Shown: piece after piece, positions 44,525-53,101 of the stretch
Numbering within the stretch: the first letter of the stretch is position 1
How the letters are laid out: each line of letters opens with the position of its first letter
Assembly: GCA_938039145.1 (NCBI GenBank)
Contig: CALHVG010000059.1
Location: forward strand, 1-64,000
DNA length: 64,000 bases
Direction of reading: 5' to 3'
From: an uncultured Treponema sp.
GTDB lineage: Bacteria; Spirochaetota; Spirochaetia; Treponematales; Treponemataceae
Made by a program: the position numbers and the translations under genes
Notes under the pieces: model-generated
Told to the model about the DNA's origin: nothing
What the model saw: the letters and a program-made list of their open reading frames with translations, nothing else
Databases searched by the model: none

Positions 44525-45874
44525 ATGAAAACTGTAATAATGGCAGGCGGAAAAGGAACAAGAATCCGTACGGTAAGAAGCGATGTTCCGAAGCCCATGA
44601 TTGAAATCTGCGGAAAGCCGATTCTTCAATATCAGATTGAAAATCTGAGTAATTACGGTCTTACCGACATAACTATAGGTGTAGGCTACCTTGGAGACGT
44701 TATAAAAGATTTTTTCAAGGACGGAAAAGATTTCGGCGTAAACATTGACTATTTCACTGAGGAAGTACCCTTGGGAACGGCGGGTGCGCTGTTCAAAATG
44801 CTCGACGGAAAAGACCTTTCCTCGATAAAAACAAATACTGTGTTGGACGAAGATTTTATTCTTCTATGCGGAGATGTCATTTTCGACATCGATTTTGAAA
44901 GGTTCATCTCATTCCATAAAGAAAAAAATGCCTGGGGAAGCCTTATGGCTCATCCGAACGGACATCCGTACGATTCTTCCCTCATAGTAACAGAAATCCT
45001 TCCGCCAAAAAAAATCGGCGGACTTCCGGAAGACACATCCCGCATTGTAAAATGGCTTTCAAAAGAAGACGAAAGGACATACTGCAGAAATCTTGTAAAC
45101 GCAGGAATCCAGATAATTTCTCCGGAACTTCTAAGAAAAACGGCGGAAAACTTTGTTCCTCGGCATCCCGAAACGCCCGATAAGATAGACCTTGACCGAG
45201 ACGTGCTAAAGCCGAACATCGCCCTCGGAAAAATCTTTGCGTACAGAACTCCAGAATACATAAAGGATATGGGAACTCCGGAGCGTTATTCTGAAACCGA
45301 ATCGGACATAAAGACAGGTAAAGTCCGTGCAAGAAACCTTTCAAACAGACAGAAGGCTGTGTTCCTCGACAGAGACGGAACGATAAACCGACACACAGGA
45401 TTTGTAAAAAACGCATCCGAGCTTGAACTTCTTCCCGGAGCGGCAGAGGCGATAAAAAAAATCAACAAATCCGGATATCTTACAATTGTCGTAACAAACC
45501 AGCCGGTAATAGCACGCGGAGACTGCACATTCGAGGAACTCCAAAAAATCCACGACAAGATGGAAAACGAACTTGGAAAAGAAGGAGCTTTCGTCGATGC
45601 AATATACTTCTGTCCGCACCACACGGACAAAGGTTTTCCGGGAGAAAGACCTGAATACAAGACGGCCTGCGACTGCCGGAAGCCAAAACCCGGTCTGATA
45701 TTGAAAGCGGCAAAGGATTTCAACATAGACTTATCAAAATCATACATGGTAGGTGACGGCGAAAACGACATACAGGCAGGGAAAAACGCAGGATGCATGG
45801 AAAGCGTGCTTATCACGGAAGAACACTCGCTCCTTGACTTTGCAAAAAAACTTGAGACGGCGGAACAAAAATGA
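44525..45874 (+). CDS. Fusion of heptose-1-phosphate guanylyltransferase and heptose bisphosphate phosphatase
   Basis: A 449-residue two-domain protein. Residues 1-235 are a nucleotidyltransferase (MAGGKGTRI, VPKPMIEICGKPILQYQ, LLCGDVIFDID) of the HddC type. Residues 279-449 are a HAD phosphatase of the GmhB type: FLDRDGTINRH (nucleophile Asp), VTNQPVIARG, the zinc cysteines CPHH and CDCRKPKPG, and VGDGENDIQAG. One chain would thus do the last two steps to GDP-D-glycero-D-manno-heptose. Both halves keep their catalytic residues. Whether the donor is GDP rests on the hddA neighbour. Confidence 0.88.
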   Translation: MKTVIMAGGKGTRIRTVRSDVPKPMIEICGKPILQYQIENLSNYGLTDITIGVGYLGDVIKDFFKDGKDFGVNIDYFTEEVPLGTAGALFKMLDGKDLSSIKTNTVLDEDFILLCGDVIFDIDFERFISFHKEKNAWGSLMAHPNGHPYDSSLIVTEILPPKKIGGLPEDTSRIVKWLSKEDERTYCRNLVNAGIQIISPELLRKTAENFVPRHPETPDKIDLDRDVLKPNIALGKIFAYRTPEYIKDMGTPERYSETESDIKTGKVRARNLSNRQKAVFLDRDGTINRHTGFVKNASELELLPGAAEAIKKINKSGYLTIVVTNQPVIARGDCTFEELQKIHDKMENELGKEGAFVDAIYFCPHHTDKGFPGERPEYKTACDCRKPKPGLILKAAKDFNIDLSKSYMVGDGENDIQAGKNAGCMESVLITEEHSLLDFAKKLETAEQK

Positions 45875-46992
45875 AAGTAGCTATCGTGCATGACTGGCTC
45901 ACAAATTACGGCGGAGCGGAAACCTTTGTCGAACTGTTGCTGAGGATGTATCCGGAAGCGGACATGTTTACCCTGGTTCACGATAAAAAAAAGATGAAGG
46001 GACATTTTGAAGAGACAAAAATCTTTACGTCAAAAATCCAAAGGCTTCCATTTTCCACAAAAATCTATACCAAACTCCTAAAGTTCATGCCGAAGGCGTT
46101 CGAATCCTTTGATCTTTCAGGCTATGACCTTGTGATAAGTTCCTCGTCCTCGTGCGCCAAGGGAGTGATTGTTCCGCCTCATATTCCGCATATAGCATAC
46201 ATACACTCTCCCATGCGCTACGCCTGGGATCTTTTTTTCGACTACAGAAAAAGAAGCGGAAAACTTACACGGTTTTTCATGGACAGATGGATAGGCGAAA
46301 TCAGGCAATGGGACTACATAAGTTCCCAAAGGATTGATGCAATCGTAGCAAACTCAAAATACATCGCGCGAAGGATAAAAAGATTCTGGAACAGGGACGC
46401 ATCCGTAATCTATTCTCCGGTGAACGTTTCAAGGTTCAGTGCAGACGATTCGGTTTCCCAAAGAGAAGATTTCTACGTATTTTTCAGCCGTCTTGTGCCA
46501 TACAAGAGAGCCGACCTCGCGATAAGCGCATGCATGGCACTTGGAAAAAAACTAGTGGTGATAGGAAGCGGTTCTGAATCCGAAAAACTCAAAAAACTTG
46601 CAAAAAACTCAGGCAATATCGAATTTAAAGGACGCATTCCCGACGAGGAAGTGCTTTTTTACCTTAGACGATGCAAAGCTTTGATATTCTGCGCCGAAGA
46701 AGACTTCGGCTTGACTCCGCTTGAAGCCCAGGCATGCGGCTCTCCTGTAATCGCCTTCGGACGGGGCGGTGCTTTGGAAACTGTAATAGACGGAAAAACG
46801 GGAATATTTTTTGATAAGCAGGAAACAGAAAGCCTTTCAAAAGCTATAAATCGTTTTGAAGAACTTGACGATAAAGGCATTTTTGAAAAAGACACGATTA
46901 TAGCTCACGCAAGAAGTTTTACCGAAGAGCGTTTTAAAAAAGAGTTTTCCGCCCTTGTAGAACAGACGGCAGAAAAAATAAAAATAAGATAA
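45871..46992 (+). CDS. Glycosyltransferase family 4 (WbaZ-like)
   Basis: A 373-residue GT-B protein: VHDWLTNYGGAETFVELL at the N-terminus, SSSSSCAKGV near 90, AYIHSPMRYAWD near 110, VYSPVNVSRF near 195 and the donor motif AEEDFGLTPLEAQACG near 270. Similar proteins are mannosyltransferases of O-antigen pathways; the neighbouring heptose genes make a heptosyl donor also possible. Coupled to the fusion gene by ATGA. Confidence 0.88.
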   Translation: MKVAIVHDWLTNYGGAETFVELLLRMYPEADMFTLVHDKKKMKGHFEETKIFTSKIQRLPFSTKIYTKLLKFMPKAFESFDLSGYDLVISSSSSCAKGVIVPPHIPHIAYIHSPMRYAWDLFFDYRKRSGKLTRFFMDRWIGEIRQWDYISSQRIDAIVANSKYIARRIKRFWNRDASVIYSPVNVSRFSADDSVSQREDFYVFFSRLVPYKRADLAISACMALGKKLVVIGSGSESEKLKKLAKNSGNIEFKGRIPDEEVLFYLRRCKALIFCAEEDFGLTPLEAQACGSPVIAFGRGGALETVIDGKTGIFFDKQETESLSKAINRFEELDDKGIFEKDTIIAHARSFTEERFKKEFSALVEQTAEKIKIR

Positions 46993-47035
46993 AACGGATT
47001 CTCTTAAAAAAACTGTGTTTTTCATATCCGAACGC

Positions 47036-47117
47036 TGAAATAAAAAAAAATACGTAAAAATTGGTTTTCATGCGCGTTTTTATTTCAATAGACTATCATC
47101 AAAAATTTAACTATAAT
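47036..47117 (+). promoter_or_regulatory. Inverted repeat and leaderless-type promoter before the WbaP gene
   Basis: TGAAATAAAAA (47036-47046) and TTTTTATTTCA (47077-47087) form 11-bp perfect arms around a 30-base loop. A TATAAT box at 47112-47117 follows, with seven bases to the ATG at 47125. The arms could be an operator or a weak terminator for the upstream transcript. Confidence 0.45.
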
Positions 47118-47124
47118 ACAAGCC

Positions 47125-48597
47125 ATGACGAACGAAGAATTCAGAATGTATTTCAAGAAAACCTACAGGAACGGAACAAGTTCGTTTCTGTCCGGTCTTA
47201 TGATAATGTTCGCCGATTTTTTCATGCTGCTTTCATGCATAGGACTTTCGTTTTTCATAGTAAACCTGTTTGCCCCAAATGAAATAAATTTCAAATCCTT
47301 CGTGCTTTACAGCTACTATTTTCCGCTGATTCTCGTTGTATACTATATGGCAGACCTTTATCCGGGAATTATGGTAAATCCTGCCGACGAAGTAAAAAGA
47401 ATATCTTTGTGTTCTGGACTGTGCTTTTGCGGAATCTGCATAAATGTCATGTTTCAGGACTCAAGCAACATAATAACATCCATAATCTCGAACAAAATCA
47501 TAAAAGACAGCTCCGACGCGGCGATAATAATCTCGTTCATGCTCGCAATTCCCTTCACAACCATTTTAGTTCCGGGATTCAGGGAAGTTGCAAAACATCT
47601 GTTCGGAAAATGCAGATGGTGGGGAGTTCCGGCGGTAATCTACTGCACTTCAGACAGCGCGAACACAGTCATAGAACGCCTTCTTACAAGAAAATCACTG
47701 GGCTACAAGCCTTCCGTCATAATCGACAGCGAGGCAAAAGAATGTTCCATGCACAAAGAAATACCCGTCTTCCCTGATTCAAAAGAAATCCTTGAGACCA
47801 TAAAAAAACTTAAGATAAAAGTTGCCATAATGTGCGACTACGAAGGGGAAAAAAGGTCAATCGCGGCGTATTACAGATACGTTATAACCTGCTCAAAAAA
47901 TCAGGATTCCCTTTCAGCGTCATTGCAGCTTAGGGACATGGGAGGAATTCTTGCATTTTCCGCAACCCATGAACTTACAAAAAAATACAATCTTTTTTTC
48001 AAAAGACTGATTGATCTTTTTTTGCTGATTATATCGTCCCCGCTTGTGATTCCTATAACGCTTTTAATTTCGATTCTTGTAAAACTTACCTCCCCTGGAC
48101 CTGCGTTTTTCGGACATACAAGGGTCGGGAAAAACGGCAAGGCAATCAAATGCTGGAAATTCCGCTCCATGTACAAAGACAGCGCGGAACGGCTTGAAAA
48201 AATCCTTAAAACAGATCCCGAACGTGCTATGGAATGGAAAAAGGACAGAAAATTCACAGACGATCCGAGGGTTACTAAATTCGGTAAATTTCTTAGAAAA
48301 ACAAGTCTTGACGAACTTCCGCAGTTTTTTAACATCCTTTTTGGAGACATGAGTTTCATAGGCCCCCGCCCGGTAACGCAGGACGAAATCGAACAATACT
48401 ATGGAAGCGCGGAATATATTTTAAGCGTTACACCGGGACTTTCGGGAATGTGGCAGATCTCGGGAAGGTCGGACACGGGATACGAAGAGCGCATAAACCT
48501 TGACACATACTACATTCAGAACTGGTCAGTGTGGCTTGACATATGGATAATAATAAAAACCGTTTGGGTAGTACTGAACGGAAAAGGCGCATATTAA
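47125..48597 (+). CDS. Undecaprenyl-phosphate sugar phosphotransferase (WbaP-like)
   Basis: A 490-residue polyisoprenyl-phosphate hexose-1-phosphate transferase that starts glycan assembly on undecaprenyl phosphate. Four to five N-terminal helices, a Rossmann-like middle, then the catalytic domain: KRLIDLFLLIISSP, GHTRVGKNGK, KCWKFRSMYKDS near 345, TSLDELPQFFNIL, GPRPV near 410 and TPGLSGMWQISGRS near 435. Which hexose it uses cannot be read. Immediately followed by the Omp85-like gene. Confidence 0.9.
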   Translation: MTNEEFRMYFKKTYRNGTSSFLSGLMIMFADFFMLLSCIGLSFFIVNLFAPNEINFKSFVLYSYYFPLILVVYYMADLYPGIMVNPADEVKRISLCSGLCFCGICINVMFQDSSNIITSIISNKIIKDSSDAAIIISFMLAIPFTTILVPGFREVAKHLFGKCRWWGVPAVIYCTSDSANTVIERLLTRKSLGYKPSVIIDSEAKECSMHKEIPVFPDSKEILETIKKLKIKVAIMCDYEGEKRSIAAYYRYVITCSKNQDSLSASLQLRDMGGILAFSATHELTKKYNLFFKRLIDLFLLIISSPLVIPITLLISILVKLTSPGPAFFGHTRVGKNGKAIKCWKFRSMYKDSAERLEKILKTDPERAMEWKKDRKFTDDPRVTKFGKFLRKTSLDELPQFFNILFGDMSFIGPRPVTQDEIEQYYGSAEYILSVTPGLSGMWQISGRSDTGYEERINLDTYYIQNWSVWLDIWIIIKTVWVVLNGKGAY

Positions 48598-50289
48598 ATG
48601 TTTTGTAAAAATGTAAAAAAATCGTTTTTTATTTTCCTTGCCGCTCTTATATGCTTTTCTGCTCATGCGGACTTATATCAAATCGGAAAAATTACCTACG
48701 ACATCTCGGGCTCAACAAAAGAATATGCTCTAAGGACTAAAGTTCCCGTAGACAAAAAGAAAATATTTTCAAGCGAAGATGAACTTATGACATACATAAA
48801 TGACTATAAAAAAAGGCTTGAAAACACAAGGGCGTTCGAGAAAATTCAGGTGGATTTTTCTCTTGAAGAAGCGGATATAGATGAAAAAGAAAACAAAATA
48901 AAAATCGAAGACGAAGTGCCTGATGAAAATGTTCAGCTCGAAGAAAATGAAGTAATTTCTCTTGAAGAGAATGAAAACGCCATTTCAGCAGAAGAGAAGT
49001 TTTATTTTGTAAACCTTAATGTTTCTGTAAGCAATTCGCTTCATTTTCTTCTTATGCCGTATCCCAAATACGACTCGAACAGCGGATTCGCCCTAAAACT
49101 GAAGACAAAGGACTCAAATTTCTTCGGAACGCTTGAAACCATGTCCGGAGACCTGAACTTTGCCATCGCATCCAAAGACGAAACAAAATACGATTACAAA
49201 TTCGGCCTTGACATGAACTTTGAAGTTCCGTTCAAGTTGGGCATATTCGACTCCGTATGGATGAACGACTACAACATCTCATACACAATCGGAAAAAACA
49301 CCCCGGAATGGAACTTCAAGACAGGGCTTGAACTTTCTCTTCCGTTCGAAAGGTTTTCCGTAAAGCTGGATTTCTACCAGTCATTCATACGGAATCTGGA
49401 TTACGAAGATGCCGACGTTAACGGCACGAATGTCCATTACGGAGACGGAACATATTTTGTCGAAGAGGCGAAAATTTCTGTTCCTATCGTGATACAAAAA
49501 ATAAAAAACTGGGGAAACATATACTACACCCTGTATTTCAACGGAAAATTCAACTGGGACACAGACGGAATTTCAAACCTGAACGAAGATCTGATGAGTC
49601 CGGTGCTTTCGCTCGGACAGACATTCTCAACTTCACGGATAGACTGGATGGGCAATTTCAGAAACGGAGTTTCGGTTTCACTCACGCAAAGTTTTTCGTA
49701 CAATGTCCAAAAACTGGATTTCATTCCGGGAATTTCAGGGGAACTTAAATTTTTCAAGGCGTTCAAATATCTGGGTATTTCCGCCAATGCATACGTTTTT
49801 GCATATCTGAACGGGAACTCGTCTTTCGGAGAAAGGCTGAGGGGAATCAGGGACGAGCAGTACTATTCGACAGCAAGCACAGCCGCCGACAAAAAAGCCT
49901 GCGAAAGTCCTGCCGCCGTAGTCCTGAACTTCGATTTTCCTGTACGGATTTTCCTTGCAAAATGGGACGAGATGTCATTCATGCAGAAAGTTCCACGCAT
50001 AAAAAAGATTGCCAAATACTTCAACATGGAATTCCACCTCTCGCCGTTTTTGGACATCGCACTTTACAGAAACAAAGCCACCGGACTTAATTTTGACTAC
50101 AGGGACGGTTTTTACGCTGCGGGAATCGAAGCGATTGTATATCCGCTAAAGTGGAAAGGAATGGTGGTGCGTGGAAGTTTCGGGCTGGACCTCAGCCAGA
50201 CAATGCCCGGACTGAAAGGAAAACTGAACCAGGACTGGAGAAACTCAAAGCCATACGAAATATCGATAGGAATCGGGCTTCACTATTGA
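48598..50289 (+). CDS. Outer-membrane beta-barrel, possibly Omp85-like
   Basis: A 563-residue protein: signal peptide (SFFIFLAALICFSAHAD), then a POTRA-like unit (YQIGKITYDISGST...FEKIQVDF) interrupted by a long acidic insert (about 95-140), then YPKYDSNSGFALKLK and many barrel strands ending in IGIGLHY. RLRGIRD near 415 followed by VVLNFDFPVRIF recalls the RGF/RGY motif and following strand of Omp85 proteins. A single POTRA would be far fewer than in BamA. Starts directly after the WbaP stop; its end overlaps a convergent gene by 7 bp. Confidence 0.55.
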   Translation: MFCKNVKKSFFIFLAALICFSAHADLYQIGKITYDISGSTKEYALRTKVPVDKKKIFSSEDELMTYINDYKKRLENTRAFEKIQVDFSLEEADIDEKENKIKIEDEVPDENVQLEENEVISLEENENAISAEEKFYFVNLNVSVSNSLHFLLMPYPKYDSNSGFALKLKTKDSNFFGTLETMSGDLNFAIASKDETKYDYKFGLDMNFEVPFKLGIFDSVWMNDYNISYTIGKNTPEWNFKTGLELSLPFERFSVKLDFYQSFIRNLDYEDADVNGTNVHYGDGTYFVEEAKISVPIVIQKIKNWGNIYYTLYFNGKFNWDTDGISNLNEDLMSPVLSLGQTFSTSRIDWMGNFRNGVSVSLTQSFSYNVQKLDFIPGISGELKFFKAFKYLGISANAYVFAYLNGNSSFGERLRGIRDEQYYSTASTAADKKACESPAAVVLNFDFPVRIFLAKWDEMSFMQKVPRIKKIAKYFNMEFHLSPFLDIALYRNKATGLNFDYRDGFYAAGIEAIVYPLKWKGMVVRGSFGLDLSQTMPGLKGKLNQDWRNSKPYEISIGIGLHY

Positions 50290-51398
50290 GAATCTCCATT
50301 AATTTTCTCAAGTTTTTTTTCCGCATCAAGCCGCCAGTATTCTTCAGGGCTTGAATTTTTCAGTGCGCTGTACAGGTTCACGGAAAATATCGGACACGAA
50401 GACCTGTACGCCTCGTCGGCAAAATCATTGAAGCCCTTCCACACGTCGTTGTTCTTCCCCCACTCCACAATGTCTGAATACGTGGAAGCTTCCTTCAAAA
50501 GCTCGGAAAAGCCCGAATATTCAAACTCAGGATTTCGCTTTGAAACTATGTCGTAAATTTTTGTGAACGCCGTAAGACTTCCAAGTGAGACGCAGGTCAA
50601 AGCCTTCTTCCTCTCGTTTTTTGAAAGATAATAGCCTGCAAGACTGAAATACGCCCGCAAAAGCCTGTAGTTTCCAGCCCTGTACATTTTGAAAAATTTT
50701 TCCATGCAGTCGGACTTTTTGCTTTCGATTGTGTTCCGCATCGCCGCGATTAGCGAAGAATCCCTGTAGGCGGAATCCTCGCTTAATATCAAAAGAAGAT
50801 ATTCCTCGTATTTTCTGAAATCATTCTGCGTGAAATTTATTTCCGAAAGCGCATAAAGGATGTCATACCGTTCGTCAGGAACATCAAGTATGCCGGAATT
50901 TTCCAAAGCCTGAAGAAAAAGTTTTTCCGCCACACCGTATTCGCCTTCAAGCTGATATACACGCCCCTTCAGAAACGAAGCCTCCGGAAAAGTTTTCCTT
51001 GATTTTATGAAATCTATTAAATTTTTGCACGAAAAATCGAAACGCTCAAGCCCGTAATATTTTCTGTAGCGGTCGATTATCTCAAGAGCGTCAAAATCCT
51101 GCCGCTCCTCAAGGACGGGAACAACTTCATCTATCACATCGCCCCGAATCTTTACCTCCGCAGGCTTGAACGAATTCTTTAAGGTGTAGACCTCCCATTC
51201 CGTCTTGGCTCTTCGCGCGTATTCGGCTCTCTCGCACAGGTTCAGGCAATTTCCGTATTCCTGCACTTCAAAGGAAATCCTGGCCTCCTCGAATATGCGC
51301 CTGTCGTTCATGATGTAGTCCGGTTTTTCCGGCTGAACTGAAAAACAAAATCCAAAACTTACAAAAAAAACTAAGATGCCGAACAGAAGTCTTCTCAT
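50283..51398 (-). CDS. Exported TPR-like protein of unknown function
   Basis: About 371 residues, N-terminal signal sequence (LLFGILVFFVSFGFCFSVQ) and an all-helical body with TPR-like pairs (ARISFEVQEYGNCLNLCERAEYARR; LKGRVYQLEGEYGVAEKLFLQALEN; YALSEINFTQNDFRKYEEYLLL). Cys in the signal region is not in a clear lipobox. Probably a periplasmic scaffold. ATG-AGA is preferred over the frame's first ATG because AAAGG then has an eight-base spacing. Ten bases after the ispG stop. Confidence 0.65.
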   Translation of the reverse strand: MRRLLFGILVFFVSFGFCFSVQPEKPDYIMNDRRIFEEARISFEVQEYGNCLNLCERAEYARRAKTEWEVYTLKNSFKPAEVKIRGDVIDEVVPVLEERQDFDALEIIDRYRKYYGLERFDFSCKNLIDFIKSRKTFPEASFLKGRVYQLEGEYGVAEKLFLQALENSGILDVPDERYDILYALSEINFTQNDFRKYEEYLLLILSEDSAYRDSSLIAAMRNTIESKKSDCMEKFFKMYRAGNYRLLRAYFSLAGYYLSKNERKKALTCVSLGSLTAFTKIYDIVSKRNPEFEYSGFSELLKEASTYSDIVEWGKNNDVWKGFNDFADEAYRSSCPIFSVNLYSALKNSSPEEYWRLDAEKKLEKINGDSQ

Positions 51399-51409
51399 TT
51401 CCATACCTT

Positions 51410-52522
51410 TTAGCCTTTATTGACAAGAGATTCCAACTCTTCTCTGAATATTTTATCGGCATCCTTTGCGTCTATCGTTCGGATTATTTCGCCTTTCCTG
51501 AAAATTATCGCCTTGTTTCCGCTACCTGCGATTCCAATGTCAGCATGCCTGCCTTCTCCCGGACCGTTCACGGCGCAACCCATCACAGCCACGCTTATAT
51601 CTTTTTTCATAGAAAGAAGCTCATTTTGCCAGCGCTCGACAAACGCATGAACATCAAAGCCTTCCCTTCCGCACCTCGGGCAGCTTATGAGAGTGATTCC
51701 GCCTTTTCTAAGTCCGCATTCATGAAGGATTTCACGGCCCGTTATTATCTCGTTTTCAGGCGATGAGGAAAGGCTTACTCTTATGGTAGAGCCTATGCCC
51801 TCGCAAAGAAGACGCGAGAACGCCATCGTGGACTTTACTATTCCCGTGATAAGAGGACCTGCCTCCGTAACTCCGATATGGAGCGGAGCGTCGTAGTTTT
51901 TTGCAAAACACTCGTTTGCTTCCACAGTCTCCTGAACGGAAGATGCCTTCATGCTTACAACATACCGGTCAAAACCCAACGAATCGAATGCGGCGCATTC
52001 CCTTGCCGCAGTTTCTGAAAGCGCCTCCGCCCTGGTCATTTTTCCGTCCGCCACTTTCAAAGCCAAATCTTTCGGAAGGCTTCCCGAGTTCACCCCAATC
52101 CTTATGGCGGCATTTTTCTTGAGCGCAAGAAAGACCACTTCCTTTACTTTTTCGCTGTTTCCGATATTTCCCGGATTTATGCGGATTTTAGGAATGCCGC
52201 CGTTCAGACATTCCAGCGCAAGTCTGTGGTCAAAATGTATGTCCGCAACAAGCGGAACATCGGTATTTTTCTGAATCTTAATAAGGCTTTTCGCACTTTT
52301 CATGTTCGGGACCGCAAAACGGATAATGTCGCAGCCAAGCGATTTAAGTTCGTTGATTTTCTTCAACGTTTCATGAAGCGCACCGTCGTCGGAATCAATG
52401 TTTTCTATGCCTTCCTTCCACATTGTCTGTATGGTTATAGGCTCGTCTCCGCCAAATCCGACTTTCCGAACGTTCCCCGTCCCTCCGATAAAAACAAGCC
52501 GGGGCTTTTTGAATTCTTTCAT
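51410..52522 (-). CDS. ispG: 4-hydroxy-3-methylbut-2-enyl diphosphate synthase
   Basis: About 370 residues, the iron-sulphur enzyme of the MEP isoprenoid pathway (GcpE). N-terminal TIM barrel (VPLVADIHFDHRLAL, KIRINPGNIG, RIGVNSGSLP) and C-terminal cluster region (SCPRCGREGFD, VMGCAVNGPGEGRHADIG) with three Cys and the Glu ligand. The start at ATG-AAA-GAA is chosen since TATAAT ends seven bases before it; the longer frame would cross the V-ATPase terminator. Confidence 0.95.
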   Translation of the reverse strand: MKEFKKPRLVFIGGTGNVRKVGFGGDEPITIQTMWKEGIENIDSDDGALHETLKKINELKSLGCDIIRFAVPNMKSAKSLIKIQKNTDVPLVADIHFDHRLALECLNGGIPKIRINPGNIGNSEKVKEVVFLALKKNAAIRIGVNSGSLPKDLALKVADGKMTRAEALSETAARECAAFDSLGFDRYVVSMKASSVQETVEANECFAKNYDAPLHIGVTEAGPLITGIVKSTMAFSRLLCEGIGSTIRVSLSSSPENEIITGREILHECGLRKGGITLISCPRCGREGFDVHAFVERWQNELLSMKKDISVAVMGCAVNGPGEGRHADIGIAGSGNKAIIFRKGEIIRTIDAKDADKIFREELESLVNKG

Positions 52523-52529
52523 GAAAAAG

Positions 52530-52535
52530 ATTATA
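52530..52535 (-). promoter_or_regulatory. Leaderless-type extended -10 box for ispG
   Basis: TGTATAAT on the minus strand, then seven bases (CTTTTTC) and the ATG. Lies just after the terminator of the V-ATPase operon. Confidence 0.6.
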
Positions 52536-52548
52536 CAAATATTCCTCA

Positions 52549-52583
52549 CAAAAAAAAAGACGTGCGGGATGCGCACGTCTTTA
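52549..52583 (-). terminator. Terminator of the V-ATPase operon
   Basis: Read on the minus strand, AAAGACGTGCG and CGCACGTCTTT form an 11-bp stem around a short loop and are followed by a run of T. It follows the K subunit gene. Confidence 0.92.
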
Positions 52584-52615
52584 CTGAATAAGTATTTTTC
52601 AGTGTTTCAAAAAGC

Positions 52616-53041
52616 CTAGCAGACAATCATAGAGAAGACCATCGCAAAAAGAGCGACCGTCTCGCAAAGACCTACAACCATTATGTACTGGGCGAAACCT
52701 TTTCCCGTCTCACCAAGGGCATCGCTTCCTGCAGCTCCTGCCTTTCCCTGCGCAATCGCAGAAAAACACATCGCAAGACCTGAAGCGATTCCAAGTCCCA
52801 AAAGAAATCCCGGTGTCTTCTGAGAAGCAGACATGCTCTGCATAAGAAGAAAACCGTAGATTGTCTGGGTCAACGGAGCTCCGGCGAACACAGTAAGGAT
52901 GAACGGAGCAGGCTTATTGTTCACGTAGCAACGCTTCCACGCACCTATCGCGCCCTGTCCTGCGATTCCTATACCAATCGCCGAACCGATGGCGGCAATA
53001 CCCATACAAACAGCAGCACCCAACATACCGAAATCGAACAT
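52616..53041 (-). CDS. atpK: V-type ATP synthase subunit K (rotor ring)
   Basis: A 141-residue, four-helix (two-hairpin) membrane subunit. The carboxylate lies in GLCETVALF (Glu127). Thr58, Gln59, Tyr62 and Gln98 stand at the same mutual spacing as Thr64, Gln65, Tyr68, Gln110 and Glu139 of Enterococcus hirae NtpK, the known Na+ site; only the Leu61 equivalent is Ala55. The first hairpin lacks the acidic residue, as in NtpK. ATG-TTC preferred over the frame's first codon for ribosome-site spacing (AGGAG). Last gene of the operon. Confidence 0.94.
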   Translation of the reverse strand: MFDFGMLGAAVCMGIAAIGSAIGIGIAGQGAIGAWKRCYVNNKPAPFILTVFAGAPLTQTIYGFLLMQSMSASQKTPGFLLGLGIASGLAMCFSAIAQGKAGAAGSDALGETGKGFAQYIMVVGLCETVALFAMVFSMIVC

Positions 53042-53101
53042 AATCAAAATCTCCTAATATTGACTAAATTTCATTATAATTCTTCAAACAGAAGAATGTT
53101 T

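Noticed and set aside
44525..45874. Frameshift or assembly error joining hddC and gmhB
   Set aside because: The frame is continuous, the linker is of normal length and both halves have all catalytic residues, so a true fusion is more likely.
45286..46005. Minus-strand frame of 239 codons over the hddC-gmhB fusion and the next gene
   Set aside because: Antisense to two genes with intact catalytic motifs; composition typical of a shadow frame.
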